DNA from: Jeotgalibaca arthritidis
GTDB taxonomy: Bacteria; Bacillota; Bacilli; Lactobacillales; Aerococcaceae
Length of the DNA stretch: 64,000 nucleotides
Direction of reading: 5' to 3'
Assembly (NCBI RefSeq): GCF_011100465.1
Contig: NZ_CP049740.1
Span: forward strand, 2,162,001 to 2,226,000
Shown: in pieces, positions 57,301-64,000 of the stretch
How the letters are laid out: each line of letters starts with the position of its first letter
Position numbering within the stretch: position 1 is the stretch's first letter
Notes under the pieces: model-generated
Database searches by the model: none
Told to the model about the DNA's origin: nothing
Seen by the model: only the letters and a program-made list of their open reading frames with translations
Position numbers and translations under genes: made by a program

Positions 57301-57902
57301 CTACAGATCGTTTGAGCTAATGTTTCTAGCAATAACTCATATTGAACATAGTTCTCATCAACGACCGCGCAGTATTGACGGTAAATGTGCAAAATCTCTT
57401 TTAATTTTTGTTGTTGATCTAACAAGCGTGTTGAACGAGACTCACGGTCAACCGCTTGCTCTAAGTCCTCTATGCTGATATTTCCAGCTTTAAACTCCTT
57501 AAAAAGCATAGTCAACTGTTCAATAAAACCATCTTTTTCAATTTCGCGTCTAAATAAAATAAAATCTTCTCGTGACTCAAGCAATAGCTTTCTTAATAGC
57601 ATACTGATTCCGATATCCGTTAATCGCTTTTTTTGATAAATTTCTTCATCTTTTAGAAAAAACCAAGCTAGTCGGCTGAAACTAAAAATTTGAAGGTTAA
57701 TTGATCCATAAAATGCGTGTTGCTCATCGTCTTGCTTCCATAAATCTTCTAATACAGTCATCTCACCTTCAAACTTGGCGTGTTCAGGTACGACAATGAA
57801 CACTTTAGCTTGAGGATTATTTCTAAGTCGGGCTTTTATGTCAGTAATATAGGCATGTCGCTTATCTGCCGTTGCTTGACCTAAAATAAATTGAAGACTC
57901 AT
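54288..57902 (-). CDS. addB: ATP-dependent nuclease subunit B (RexB-type)
   Basis: 1204 residues. The N-terminal sequence FILGQATADKRH replaces the Walker A of Bacillus AddB, so ATP is probably not bound. Bacillus AddB carries four cysteines for an Fe-S cluster, one in a SVSRMESFNSCPF-type site and three near the end. Here the matching segments read SVSQLESYYLDAYSHF and MNPVKDRLFIPSVQGPYR without cysteine. The nuclease Asp/Lys segment (SVLDYKSSQHSFQF) is retained. This matches the RexB form of Lactobacillales. Confidence 0.94.
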   Translation of the reverse strand: MSLQFILGQATADKRHAYITDIKARLRNNPQAKVFIVVPEHAKFEGEMTVLEDLWKQDDEQHAFYGSINLQIFSFSRLAWFFLKDEEIYQKKRLTDIGISMLLRKLLLESREDFILFRREIEKDGFIEQLTMLFKEFKAGNISIEDLEQAVDRESRSTRLLDQQQKLKEILHIYRQYCAVVDENYVQYELLLETLAQTICSSEMGETYLYIDGYYHFTAQEMQIIQAFLHQASQVTIVLDLDKAYIDQPPELQNLFHAAGSTYFHLYQFARSNGVPVLQDQRITKDTDGYDPAMLQLDRYWVNSSSGNRSRLTIESNEDTTPSDKIHIWSCDNKQAEIFHVANSINRLMIEKGYRYKDFLIMARRVEDYETILKPLFEKANLNVFYDKADEMQHHPFADFLDSLFRIKFHYWRYPDLMRMLRTELFLPQTEEELSLTDRKEQVTFYRDTIDKTENIMLAFGYEGNAWFKKTDWSAYQFNELEEGEETPQQPLGMAEANQVKTFLQERLLPFYKQLEKVKTGREAASLLYHFLETNKIDQQLLFWRDLAIEENDLEKARQHEQVWKTFISLLDEYVETLGDYEFDAKMFYDILMTGLENATFSIVPPTLDEVIFSSIEGARFQTAKVAFIIGATQDNLPKVHENKSLLTEEERESLQTSLQADSKYLNQSVSESTASEPFVAYQAFLAATDQLFITYPLSIDGSNRVQKISPYVSRISKDLKIPTQYKAADITDSDNQMDFIGNKIQNISQLVKLIRHQVTSEQKMPVIWRRILSYLYRDETVSADLERIFRSLKYKNIPTHLTAELAEKLYGKNLFLSVSQLESYYLDAYSHFLKYGLKLKERQKYELTAAGTGEFYHEALEYIVSRMAQEPLLTPQSIDQITSEVLDMLFGSHKYQILSSSNRMSFIQDQLRDTISHLSQMLFKQQNLTNFQNIKTEAVFGPPGLNNDLEGMVFPLNNNRKLYLRGKIDRIDKVESNGQLYLSVLDYKSSQHSFQFIDAYYGLAMQMITYLDVAMLNADRLNLSNAKAAGAFYLHVKNPLLKVLKRPEEEELTQLLLGEHKLKGLLVAETDLTAAIEPDIEAGQSGLVLPFRYKKSGDFYSNSNDLVSRQELDLLIKNNRRRIQEAGNQILSGDLKMNPVKDRLFIPSVQGPYRAISQFDSTLIENRYRRLDKLNKAMVLEKLKQEFEEEDETDGHDTTKNDQ

Positions 57903-58012
57903 TTGTTCACCTTCTTTATTGTCTTTTGTAATTCATTTTATCATATAACAGTAAAAATAGTGTCTGTAAGAATATATCCCGTTTTAGTTAGTCGATACAA
58001 CTCTGAAATCTC

Positions 58013-58137
58013 TTCTGTATCTTACATTTGAGAGTAGAAATGTAAGATACAGATCGTTATTAGGAGGTTGTATCTTACATTCTAGAGCCTAACTGTAAGA
58101 TACAGCTGTCTTTTTTGATCTGTATCTTACAGTTAGG
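58013..58137. repeat. tandem palindromes of the GTAAGATACAG type (copy B)
   Basis: CTGTATCTTACATTT pairs with AAATGTAAGATACAG (58015-58052). ATGTAAGATACA pairs with TGTATCTTACAT (to 58080). CCTAACTGTAAGATACAG pairs with CTGTATCTTACAGTTAGG (58088-58137). It shares AGAGCCTAA-x-TGTAAGATACAG with copy A at 13540. It lies in the gap between rbfA and addB, next to a terminator, as copy A does. Confidence 0.8.
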
Positions 58138-58140
58138 ACA

Positions 58141-58177
58141 AAAAGACACTAGGGAGCTGAACTCCCTAGTGTCTTTT
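58141..58177 (-). terminator. intrinsic terminator of the nusA-rbfA operon
   Basis: AAAAGACACTAGGGAG and CTCCCTAGTGTCTTTT form a perfect 16-bp stem around CTGAA; symmetrical A/T flanks allow both directions. Confidence 0.9.
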
Positions 58178-58179
58178 CA

Positions 58180-58539
58180 TTATCTCGCGTCATCCTCATC
58201 GTGGATTTGACGAATTAATTCTTCAATCTTATTACCATACGCGATTGATTCATCACGTTTGAATTCTATTTCTGGTGTACGATATAAAGATAATTTTGAT
58301 CCTAATTCTTTACGAATTAGACCTGTTGCTTTTTCCAAGCCTAGCTGAACCTTTTCACGGTCACTTGCTAGTTCTTGAAGCGTACTATAGTAAATGGTTG
58401 CGTTTTGCAAGTCACCCGTTAGGTCAACATCAGTAATTGTCACATCTTTGATACGTGGATCTTTGATGTTTTTTGACAAAATGGTGTTTACTTCACGTAA
58501 GATTTCTTGCTTTACTCTACCAGCGCGATAGTTTGCCAT
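58180..58539 (-). CDS. rbfA: ribosome-binding factor A
   Basis: 119 residues, single KH-like domain: YRAGRVKQEILREVNTIL at the start and DPRIKDVTITDVDLTGDLQ in the core. It helps mature the 5' end of 16S rRNA in the 30S subunit. It closes the rimP-nusA-rnpM-ylxQ-infB-rbfA operon. Confidence 0.96.
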   Translation of the reverse strand: MANYRAGRVKQEILREVNTILSKNIKDPRIKDVTITDVDLTGDLQNATIYYSTLQELASDREKVQLGLEKATGLIRKELGSKLSLYRTPEIEFKRDESIAYGNKIEELIRQIHDEDDAR

Positions 58540-58580
58540 GTCATTCTCTCCTTTATAGCTGTCGTAGTAACAGGATAACG

Positions 58581-60779
58581 TTATTTTCTAACGATTTCAA
58601 CCATTTCGAATGCTTCGATGACATCATCTTCGCGAATATCGTTGTAGCCTTCAATCATTAAACCACATTCAAATCCTTTTGCTACTTCACGAGCATCGTC
58701 TTTAAAGCGTTTCAAGCTCGCTAGTTCGCCTTCAAAGATAACAATGTTATCACGAATAACACGAACGCCACTGCTACGTTTGATGACACCATCAGTAACG
58801 AATGCACCACCGATTGTACCCACTTTAGATACTTTAAACGTCTCACGAATAAGCGCAGATCCAGTGATTTTTTCTTCGTACTCAGGATCAAGCATCCCTT
58901 TCATAGCTGTTTCAATCTCTTCAATTGCGCTATAGATAACACGGTGAAGACGAATATCAACACTTTCTTGGTCTGCTTGAATCTTAGCTTGAGGTGTTGC
59001 ACGAACGTTAAACCCGATAATAATCGCATTACTTGCTGCAGCTAGTGTGATATCACTTTCGTTAATCGCACCTACAGCCGAGTGAATAATACGGATACGA
59101 ACGCCTTCTACTTCAATCTTTTGTAAACTTCCAGCAAGTGCTTCAACCGAACCTTGAACGTCAGCTTTAATAATAATGCCAACTTCTTTCAATTCTCCCT
59201 CTTTCAAGCTAGAGAATAAGTTATCTAATGTCACTCGGTTTTGGTTGTTACGTGATTCAACTTGTGCACGTTTAGTACGATCTTCCCCAACTGAACGTGC
59301 CGTTTTTTCGTCTTCAAAGACTACGAAACGGTCACCAGCTTGAGGTGCTTCGTTCAAGCCAGTAATTTCTACAGGCATAGATGGTCCAGCTGTTTTTACA
59401 CGGCGACCTTGATCGTTAGTCATCGCACGAACACGTCCGAATGTATTACCTACAACGATAGGATCTCCTACTTTTAATGTTCCAGCTTGTACTAGTAATG
59501 TTGAAATCGGTCCTTTTGATTTATCAAGACGTGCTTCAATGACACTACCGATTGCTAAACGATTTGGATTAGCTTTCAGTTCTTGTACTTCAGCAACTAA
59601 TAAAATCATTTCTAATAGTTCGTCGATACCTTCACCAAATTTAGCTGAGATGTTAACGAAGATGGTATCGCCACCCCATGATTCAGGAATTAAACCATGT
59701 TCTGTTAATTCTTGCATAACGCGGTCAGGGTTCGCTGTCGGTTTGTCAATTTTGTTAACTGCTACGATAATCGGAACATCTGCTGCTTTCGCATGGTTAA
59801 TCGCTTCAACTGTTTGTGGCATAACACCATCATCAGCTGCAACAACGATAATCGTAATATCTGTTACGTCCGCTCCACGCGCACGCATCGTTGTAAAGGC
59901 CGCATGTCCTGGTGTATCCAAGAATGTGATTGGTTTTTTATCAATTTCAACTTGGTAAGCACCGATATGCTGTGTAATTCCACCAGCTTCACTTAAACTT
60001 ACTTTTGTATTTCTAAGTGAGTCAAGTAGTGTTGTTTTACCATGGTCAACGTGTCCCATAATGGTAACAACTGGCGGTCGAGTTGTCATTTCTTCTTTGT
60101 TGTCATCTTCTTCGAAATAAACATCTAAATCTGAAATATCAACTTCAATCTTTTGTTCTGCGTTAATGCCATAATCAGCCGCAATCAACTCTAGCGTTTC
60201 AGCATCTAACGGTTGATTTTGAGTTGCTACAATCCCCATCATGAACAATTTTTTAATGATTTCTGCTGGTTCACGGTGTAGTTTTTTAGCAACATCTTGA
60301 ATATTCATACCTTCTGTATAAATAAATGTTTCTGGCAATTCACGGAATTTACGTTGTGGTACAGGTGGTTTAGGCGCACGATTATCACGCTTTTTATTGC
60401 GGTTGTTACGTTTGTTAAAGCCGCCTTTACCTCTATTATTATTAAAGTTACTTTGATTTCCACCTCGTGCAGGTTGACGATTACCTTGAGTTGCTGGCTT
60501 TTGTCCGTCAGCTTTTTTAGCAGCAGGTTTACTTGCTGGCTTAGCAGTTTGGTTGGTAGTTGTTGTTTTTTGTGAAACTGTTGTATTTTTCTTGTTATGG
60601 GAAGATACAGGCGCTTCATTCTTACTCTTCATTTGTTTATCCATTTTTTTAACATCCTCATCTTCCATTATTGACATGTGGCTTTGAAAGTTTAGTCCCG
60701 CTTGTTTTGCTTTTTCGATAACGTCCTTACTAGATGTGTTATGTTCTTTAGCATATTCGTAGACTCTTTTTTTAACCAT
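58581..60779 (-). CDS. infB: translation initiation factor IF-2
   Basis: 732 residues. The N-terminal IF2_N module starts [20 protein letters not shown]; a basic Gln/Asn/Lys-rich linker spans about residues 50-135. The GTPase has G1 [10 protein letters not shown]3 DTPGHAAF and G4 NKIDKP, followed by domains II-IV. It places initiator tRNA on the 30S subunit. The linker is short compared with Bacillus-type long forms. Confidence 0.97.
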   Translation of the reverse strand: MVKKRVYEYAKEHNTSSKDVIEKAKQAGLNFQSHMSIMEDEDVKKMDKQMKSKNEAPVSSHNKKNTTVSQKTTTTNQTAKPASKPAAKKADGQKPATQGNRQPARGGNQSNFNNNRGKGGFNKRNNRNKKRDNRAPKPPVPQRKFRELPETFIYTEGMNIQDVAKKLHREPAEIIKKLFMMGIVATQNQPLDAETLELIAADYGINAEQKIEVDISDLDVYFEEDDNKEEMTTRPPVVTIMGHVDHGKTTLLDSLRNTKVSLSEAGGITQHIGAYQVEIDKKPITFLDTPGHAAFTTMRARGADVTDITIIVVAADDGVMPQTVEAINHAKAADVPIIVAVNKIDKPTANPDRVMQELTEHGLIPESWGGDTIFVNISAKFGEGIDELLEMILLVAEVQELKANPNRLAIGSVIEARLDKSKGPISTLLVQAGTLKVGDPIVVGNTFGRVRAMTNDQGRRVKTAGPSMPVEITGLNEAPQAGDRFVVFEDEKTARSVGEDRTKRAQVESRNNQNRVTLDNLFSSLKEGELKEVGIIIKADVQGSVEALAGSLQKIEVEGVRIRIIHSAVGAINESDITLAAASNAIIIGFNVRATPQAKIQADQESVDIRLHRVIYSAIEEIETAMKGMLDPEYEEKITGSALIRETFKVSKVGTIGGAFVTDGVIKRSSGVRVIRDNIVIFEGELASLKRFKDDAREVAKGFECGLMIEGYNDIREDDVIEAFEMVEIVRK

Positions 60780-60792
60780 GTCTTCACCGTCC

Positions 60793-61110
60793 TTATCTCA
60801 TATTGTTCGTTCCTTTCAGCTTTAAATAACTGTCAGCAAATCCCTTTTCAGTAAAGGCACAAATTGAGCGACTTTTTCCAATTGCAATGCTTATTTCATC
60901 AGATGTGAATGAGCTATCAAAAGGAACCTTATAGTAGGTGCATTTGTTTAATAGTTTTTCTTTTGTATTATCGCTACAATCAGTTGCAACAATAACAAGT
61001 TTTGCTTCGTTACGTTGAATCGCTTTAATTGTTAGCTCTTCACCGCTAATTAGCTTTCTTGCTCGAGTTGCAATGCCAAGTAGGTTCAGTTGTTTTTTAG
61101 ACTGTTCCAT
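60793..61110 (-). CDS. L7Ae-family ribosomal protein (YlxQ)
   Basis: 105 residues from ATG 61110 (TAGGAG upstream). The L7Ae fold has [20 protein letters not shown] and [13 protein letters not shown]. YlxQ binds kink-turn RNA; its role in bacteria is not settled. It sits between rnpM and infB, the conserved place for this gene, and overlaps rnpM by 14 bases. Confidence 0.9.
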   Translation of the reverse strand: MEQSKKQLNLLGIATRARKLISGEELTIKAIQRNEAKLVIVATDCSDNTKEKLLNKCTYYKVPFDSSFTSDEISIAIGKSRSICAFTEKGFADSYLKLKGTNNMR

Positions 61111-61393
61111 TAATCTGGCTCCTAGCTTTTTGGTGATCAACGTAATCGTATAATTCTTGGTAAAAGTCGTCTGATACTGCTACTTCGAACTGACGCTCAA
61201 ACAGCTTGTTCTTCTTAGCCTTTTCAACTAATTCAGGTTCTAAAGAAACATAAGCGCCTCTACCATTCTTTTTTCCAGATGGGTCTATTTCAAGGACCCC
61301 TTCTGGTGTTCTTACGATTCGAATCATTTCTTTTTTAGGCTTCATCTCGTTTGATACAATGCAACGACGCATTGGAATCTTTTTTTTCTTCAT
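61097..61393 (-). CDS. rnpM: YlxR family RNA-binding protein, RNase P modulator
   Basis: 98 residues. MRRCIVSNEMKPKKEMIRIV and GRGAYVS are family marks. The Bacillus homologue (YlxR, renamed RnpM) binds RNase P RNA and modulates its activity. It lies 14 bases after nusA; GAGGTGA precedes the start. Confidence 0.92.
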   Translation of the reverse strand: MKKKKIPMRRCIVSNEMKPKKEMIRIVRTPEGVLEIDPSGKKNGRGAYVSLEPELVEKAKKNKLFERQFEVAVSDDFYQELYDYVDHQKARSQINGTV

Positions 61394-61406
61394 AAAGCGT
61401 CACCTC

Positions 61407-62672
61407 TTATTGATCAGAGTCATTTAATAATTCGTTATAATCTTCTTCAGGATCTAACTCCACTTCAGCGATACGATTTTCTGTTTCGTCAGCATCCAAG
61501 ATATCTTCAGCTACTTCATCTGCTTGTTGAATGTCTTCTGCTGGATTAACAGCATCCATTTCAAGAACTTCATCAATATCTGATACATAAATCTCTTCTT
61601 CAACAACTTCTGATGTGTCAGCTTGTTCTGCCATCATGACACCATAATCTGTTTCTGATTTAATATCAATTTTAAAGCCTGTTAGTTTAGCAGCTAGACG
61701 TGCGTTTTGTCCACGTTTCCCAATTGCAAGTGATAATTGATAATCAGGAACGACAACTGTACAGCTACCTTTTGCAGGTTCAAAATCAACATGAACCACT
61801 TGTGCTGGGTTTAGAGCATTTGCAATATATTGTGCTGGGTCTTCATCCCACTTCACAATATCCATGTTTTCGCCTTTTAATTCATTAACAATCGCTTGAA
61901 CACGTTGTCCGCGAGGGCCTACACATGTTCCGACTGGATCAACGTTAACGTCGCGTGAGCGAACAGCGATTTTCGAACGGTCCCCTGCTTCACGCGCGAT
62001 TGAAATAATTTCAACAACACCGTCGTAGATTTCAGGAACTTCTTGTTCGAATAAACGTTTCAACAAATCAGGGTGGCTTCTACTTACAAAAATTTGAGGG
62101 CCTTTTGATGTGTTTTCAACTTTTGTAACATAAACCTTAATACGGTCATGTGGTTGGAACTCTTCTCCTGGAATTTGTTCTTGTTTTGATAGAACAGCTT
62201 CGATTTTACCTAAGTTAACATAGATATAACGAGAATCTTGTCTTTCAACAACACCGTTTAAAATATCATTCTCATAAGCAATGAACTCATCATAAATAAT
62301 ACTGCGTTCTGCTTCACGAATACGTTGCATAATAACTTGTTTAGCTGTTTGTGCTGCAATTCGTCCAAAGTCACGTGGTGTCACTTCAAAGCGGATTTTA
62401 TCACCGATTTCGTAGCCTTTATTAATTTCAATCGCATCTTCGATGCTTACTTCTAAAGTTGAGTCAAACACCATATCGACAACTTCTTTAACTGAATAAA
62501 CATGGATATCACCATTTTTTTCGTTAAATTCAACATCAACATTTTGTGCTTGTCCATAGTTACGTTTATATGCAGAAACTAAAGCTGCCTCAAGAGCACT
62601 TATGACAATCTCTTTTGAAATACCTTTATCTTTTTCTAATACATCTAGAGCACTAAGCATATCTTTATTCAT
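61407..62672 (-). CDS. nusA: transcription termination/antitermination factor NusA
   Basis: 421 residues. An N-terminal RNA-polymerase-binding domain (to about 125) leads to S1 (GVVERQDSRYIYVNLGKIEAVL in part), then KH1 (RDVNVDPVGTCVGPRGQRVQ) and KH2 (LAIGKRGQNARLAAKLTG). The last 75 residues are very acidic, without the AR repeats of enterobacteria. NusA aids pausing and intrinsic termination, relevant to the many attenuators here. Confidence 0.97.
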   Translation of the reverse strand: MNKDMLSALDVLEKDKGISKEIVISALEAALVSAYKRNYGQAQNVDVEFNEKNGDIHVYSVKEVVDMVFDSTLEVSIEDAIEINKGYEIGDKIRFEVTPRDFGRIAAQTAKQVIMQRIREAERSIIYDEFIAYENDILNGVVERQDSRYIYVNLGKIEAVLSKQEQIPGEEFQPHDRIKVYVTKVENTSKGPQIFVSRSHPDLLKRLFEQEVPEIYDGVVEIISIAREAGDRSKIAVRSRDVNVDPVGTCVGPRGQRVQAIVNELKGENMDIVKWDEDPAQYIANALNPAQVVHVDFEPAKGSCTVVVPDYQLSLAIGKRGQNARLAAKLTGFKIDIKSETDYGVMMAEQADTSEVVEEEIYVSDIDEVLEMDAVNPAEDIQQADEVAEDILDADETENRIAEVELDPEEDYNELLNDSDQ

Positions 62673-62698
62673 TTTTCTAATTCACTCCCTGCTTCACT

Positions 62699-63199
62699 TT
62701 AAAATTGGATGGCTAGTCTTGCTTTCGCAATTTTTTCACGCGGAATTTCAATTGTTTTCACACGTGTTTTAATTTTAATTTCAAGTTTCACGCTGTCTTC
62801 TGTAACTTCTAAAAGCGTTCCTTCGTGGGATTTTTCTCCATCGATGGCTTGGTAATAAGACAAGTTGACGTAGCTTCCAACGGCATTTTGTAAGTCTTTA
62901 TCTGTCTTTAATGGTCTTTCTGCACCCGGAGAGGATACTTCTAAGAAATAAGCCTGAGGAATTGGATCTGGATCCATTTGATCCATAATATCGCTGACGC
63001 GCTCACTTACCCATGCACATTCTTCAATATCAATTCCACCTGGTTTATCAATGTAGATACGTAAAAACCAATTTTTACCTTCTTTCAAAAATTCTACGTC
63101 AACCAATTCAAAGTTACGTTCATCGACAACAGGCAAGACTGCTTCCTTTACAACATCAACTACTCGGCTCACAAAAACCCTCCCTTTATAATCTCTCAA
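62699..63199 (-). CDS. rimP: ribosome maturation factor RimP
   Basis: 166 residues. ELVDVEFLKEGKNWFLRIYI, the cis-acidic CAWVSERVSDIMD and the SSPGAERPL motif mark RimP, which helps 30S assembly. It heads the nusA operon. AGGGAGG lies upstream; a promoter and a hairpin precede it at 63230-63304. Confidence 0.95.
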   Translation of the reverse strand: MRDYKGRVFVSRVVDVVKEAVLPVVDERNFELVDVEFLKEGKNWFLRIYIDKPGGIDIEECAWVSERVSDIMDQMDPDPIPQAYFLEVSSPGAERPLKTDKDLQNAVGSYVNLSYYQAIDGEKSHEGTLLEVTEDSVKLEIKIKTRVKTIEIPREKIAKARLAIQF

Positions 63200-63229
63200 A
63201 TCAAATTTTAGTGCCCTATGCGTTAAAAA

Positions 63230-63251
63230 GAGCGAGCGTCTCCGCTCACTC
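63230..63251 (-). terminator. leader hairpin between polC and rimP
   Basis: On the minus strand GAGTGAGCG and CGCTCGCTC pair (one G-T) around GAGA, followed by TTTTT. It ends polC transcription. A possible promoter (TTGCTT-N17-TATGCT, 63304-63276) lies upstream of it, so it may also act as an attenuator in the rimP-nusA leader. Confidence 0.72.
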
Positions 63252-63317
63252 CCTCAGCAACTTTATTCTTTACAAAGCATACACTATTTATCCTTAAAAA
63301 GCAAGAAAAGCGGCTTT

Positions 63318-64000
63318 TTAGAAGTCAAATAGCGACAATTGGTTTTCATCTGGCATACCGTCTAAAACACCATTTTCAGTCATGTAGTCAATAATGGTTT
63401 TAGAGACTTTACCTCTTGTTTGTAAATCTTGTTTTGATAAGAATGGTTGTTCTTCACGCGCAATGACAATTTGCTTGGCCACGTTTTCTCCCAAACTTGG
63501 TACTGCTCTAAATGGCGCAATTAAGCTATTACCATCAATAATGAAGTTGGTGGCATCAGAGCGATCAATATCAATCATTTTAAATTCAAAGCCGCGTTCT
63601 ACCATTTCATTAGCGATTTCAAGTACCGTTAAGAGGTTTTTCTCCTTAACCGATGCTTCTAGCCCTTTATCCATAATCTCTTTCATTTTAGCTTTAATGG
63701 CTTCTTTACCCTGTGACATAGCTACCAAATCAAAGTCGTAAGCACGAACTGAGAAATAAGCGCAGTAATACAAGATTGGATCGTGAACTTTAAAGTAAGC
63801 AACACGAAGTGCCATTAAAACGTAGGCAGCCGCATGGGCTTTCGGGAACATGTATTTGATTTTTAAGCACGATTGAATATACCATTCTGGAATATTATTA
63901 GCTCGCATGTCTGCTTGCCAGTCATCTGGAATGCCTTTACCTTTACGAACACTCTCCATAATCTTGAACGCAATACCATCTTCCATACCATGATAGATTA
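63318..64000 (-). CDS. polC: DNA polymerase III PolC-type, C-terminal part
   Basis: The frame is open to the window edge ([14 protein letters not shown]) and ends QLSLFDF, the usual PolC finish, so this is about the last 227 of some 1440 residues. Visible are the helix-hairpin-helix/late finger region ([20 protein letters not shown]) and the C-terminal tail with a clamp-binding-type QLSLFDF motif. PolC is the replicative polymerase of low-GC Gram-positives. Confidence 0.95.
   Translation of the reverse strand, partial: IYHGMEDGIAFKIMESVRKGKGIPDDWQADMRANNIPEWYIQSCLKIKYMFPKAHAAAYVLMALRVAYFKVHDPILYYCAYFSVRAYDFDLVAMSQGKEAIKAKMKEIMDKGLEASVKEKNLLTVLEIANEMVERGFEFKMIDIDRSDATNFIIDGNSLIAPFRAVPSLGENVAKQIVIAREEQPFLSKQDLQTRGKVSKTIIDYMTENGVLDGMPDENQLSLFDF

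Noticed and set aside
59539-60619. Several long frames opposite infB
   Set aside because: They are antisense shadows with no ribosome binding sites and with codon patterns dictated by infB.

Overview
The window looks like chromosome from a low-GC Gram-positive bacterium of the order Lactobacillales, perhaps close to Aerococcaceae or Carnobacteriaceae (the family is inference). Support comes from AGGAGG-type ribosome binding sites with TTG and GTG starts, L-box, T-box and PyrR leaders, a RexB-type AddB without Walker A or Fe-S cysteines, a SatD pair, RqcH, and the order polC-rimP-nusA-rnpM-ylxQ-infB-rbfA. No rRNA, tRNA or CRISPR array was seen.

Layout. 1-5400: end of a glyoxalase-fold dioxygenase gene, a GT32 glycosyltransferase, a lysine-riboswitch-controlled amino acid ABC transporter whose binding-protein gene is frameshifted, an EamA exporter and a DUF59 Fe-S assembly factor. 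5560-13455: branched-chain amino acid block ilvD / ilvB-ilvN-ilvC / ABC ATPase / ilvA-ridA, with two leader-peptide attenuators (before ilvB and before ilvA). 13500-20500: palindromic repeats, nth, SatD pair, M42 peptidase, KDG permease, M19 dipeptidase and its transporter. 20600-36550 is accessory and partly decayed: a regulator/membrane-protein pair, small membrane proteins, pseudogenes, an ABC-2 exporter with a two-component system, an IS150-type insertion sequence between two truncated genes, an AbiEi-like/Fic pair, a Met T-box methionine synthase, and a serine recombinase remnant. 36550-50500 is housekeeping: coaBC, ohr, xpt, a predicted aromatic amino acid ABC transporter behind a third leader-peptide attenuator, an orphan small RNA, rqcH, pyrRFE with a PyrR attenuator, rluD-lspA and a surface/lipoprotein operon. 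50540-64000: addAB and the rbfA-infB-ylxQ-rnpM-nusA-rimP-polC cluster, all on the minus strand.

Main observation. Amino acid genes in this window are wired to four kinds of leader RNA: a lysine riboswitch, a Met T-box, and three leader-peptide attenuators. The three attenuators (ilvBNC, ilvA, TrpXYZ-type transporter) share one unusual design. A short peptide ends in the relevant residues (LLLISVI, PLIISII, FYWH). Then come seven RNA segments in which each can pair with either neighbour (1:2, 2:3, 3:4, 4:5, 5:6, 6:7), ending in an intrinsic terminator. The logic is self-consistent: a ribosome stalled in the peptide leaves segment 1 free, giving 1:2, 3:4 and 5:6 (antitermination); a ribosome at the stop codon hides segment 1, giving 2:3, 4:5 and 6:7 (termination). 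Other leads are a promoter- and terminator-bounded orphan sRNA next to the third attenuator, an AbiEi-like regulator paired with a self-inhibited Fic enzyme, and the loss of Fe-S ligands in both Nth and AddB.
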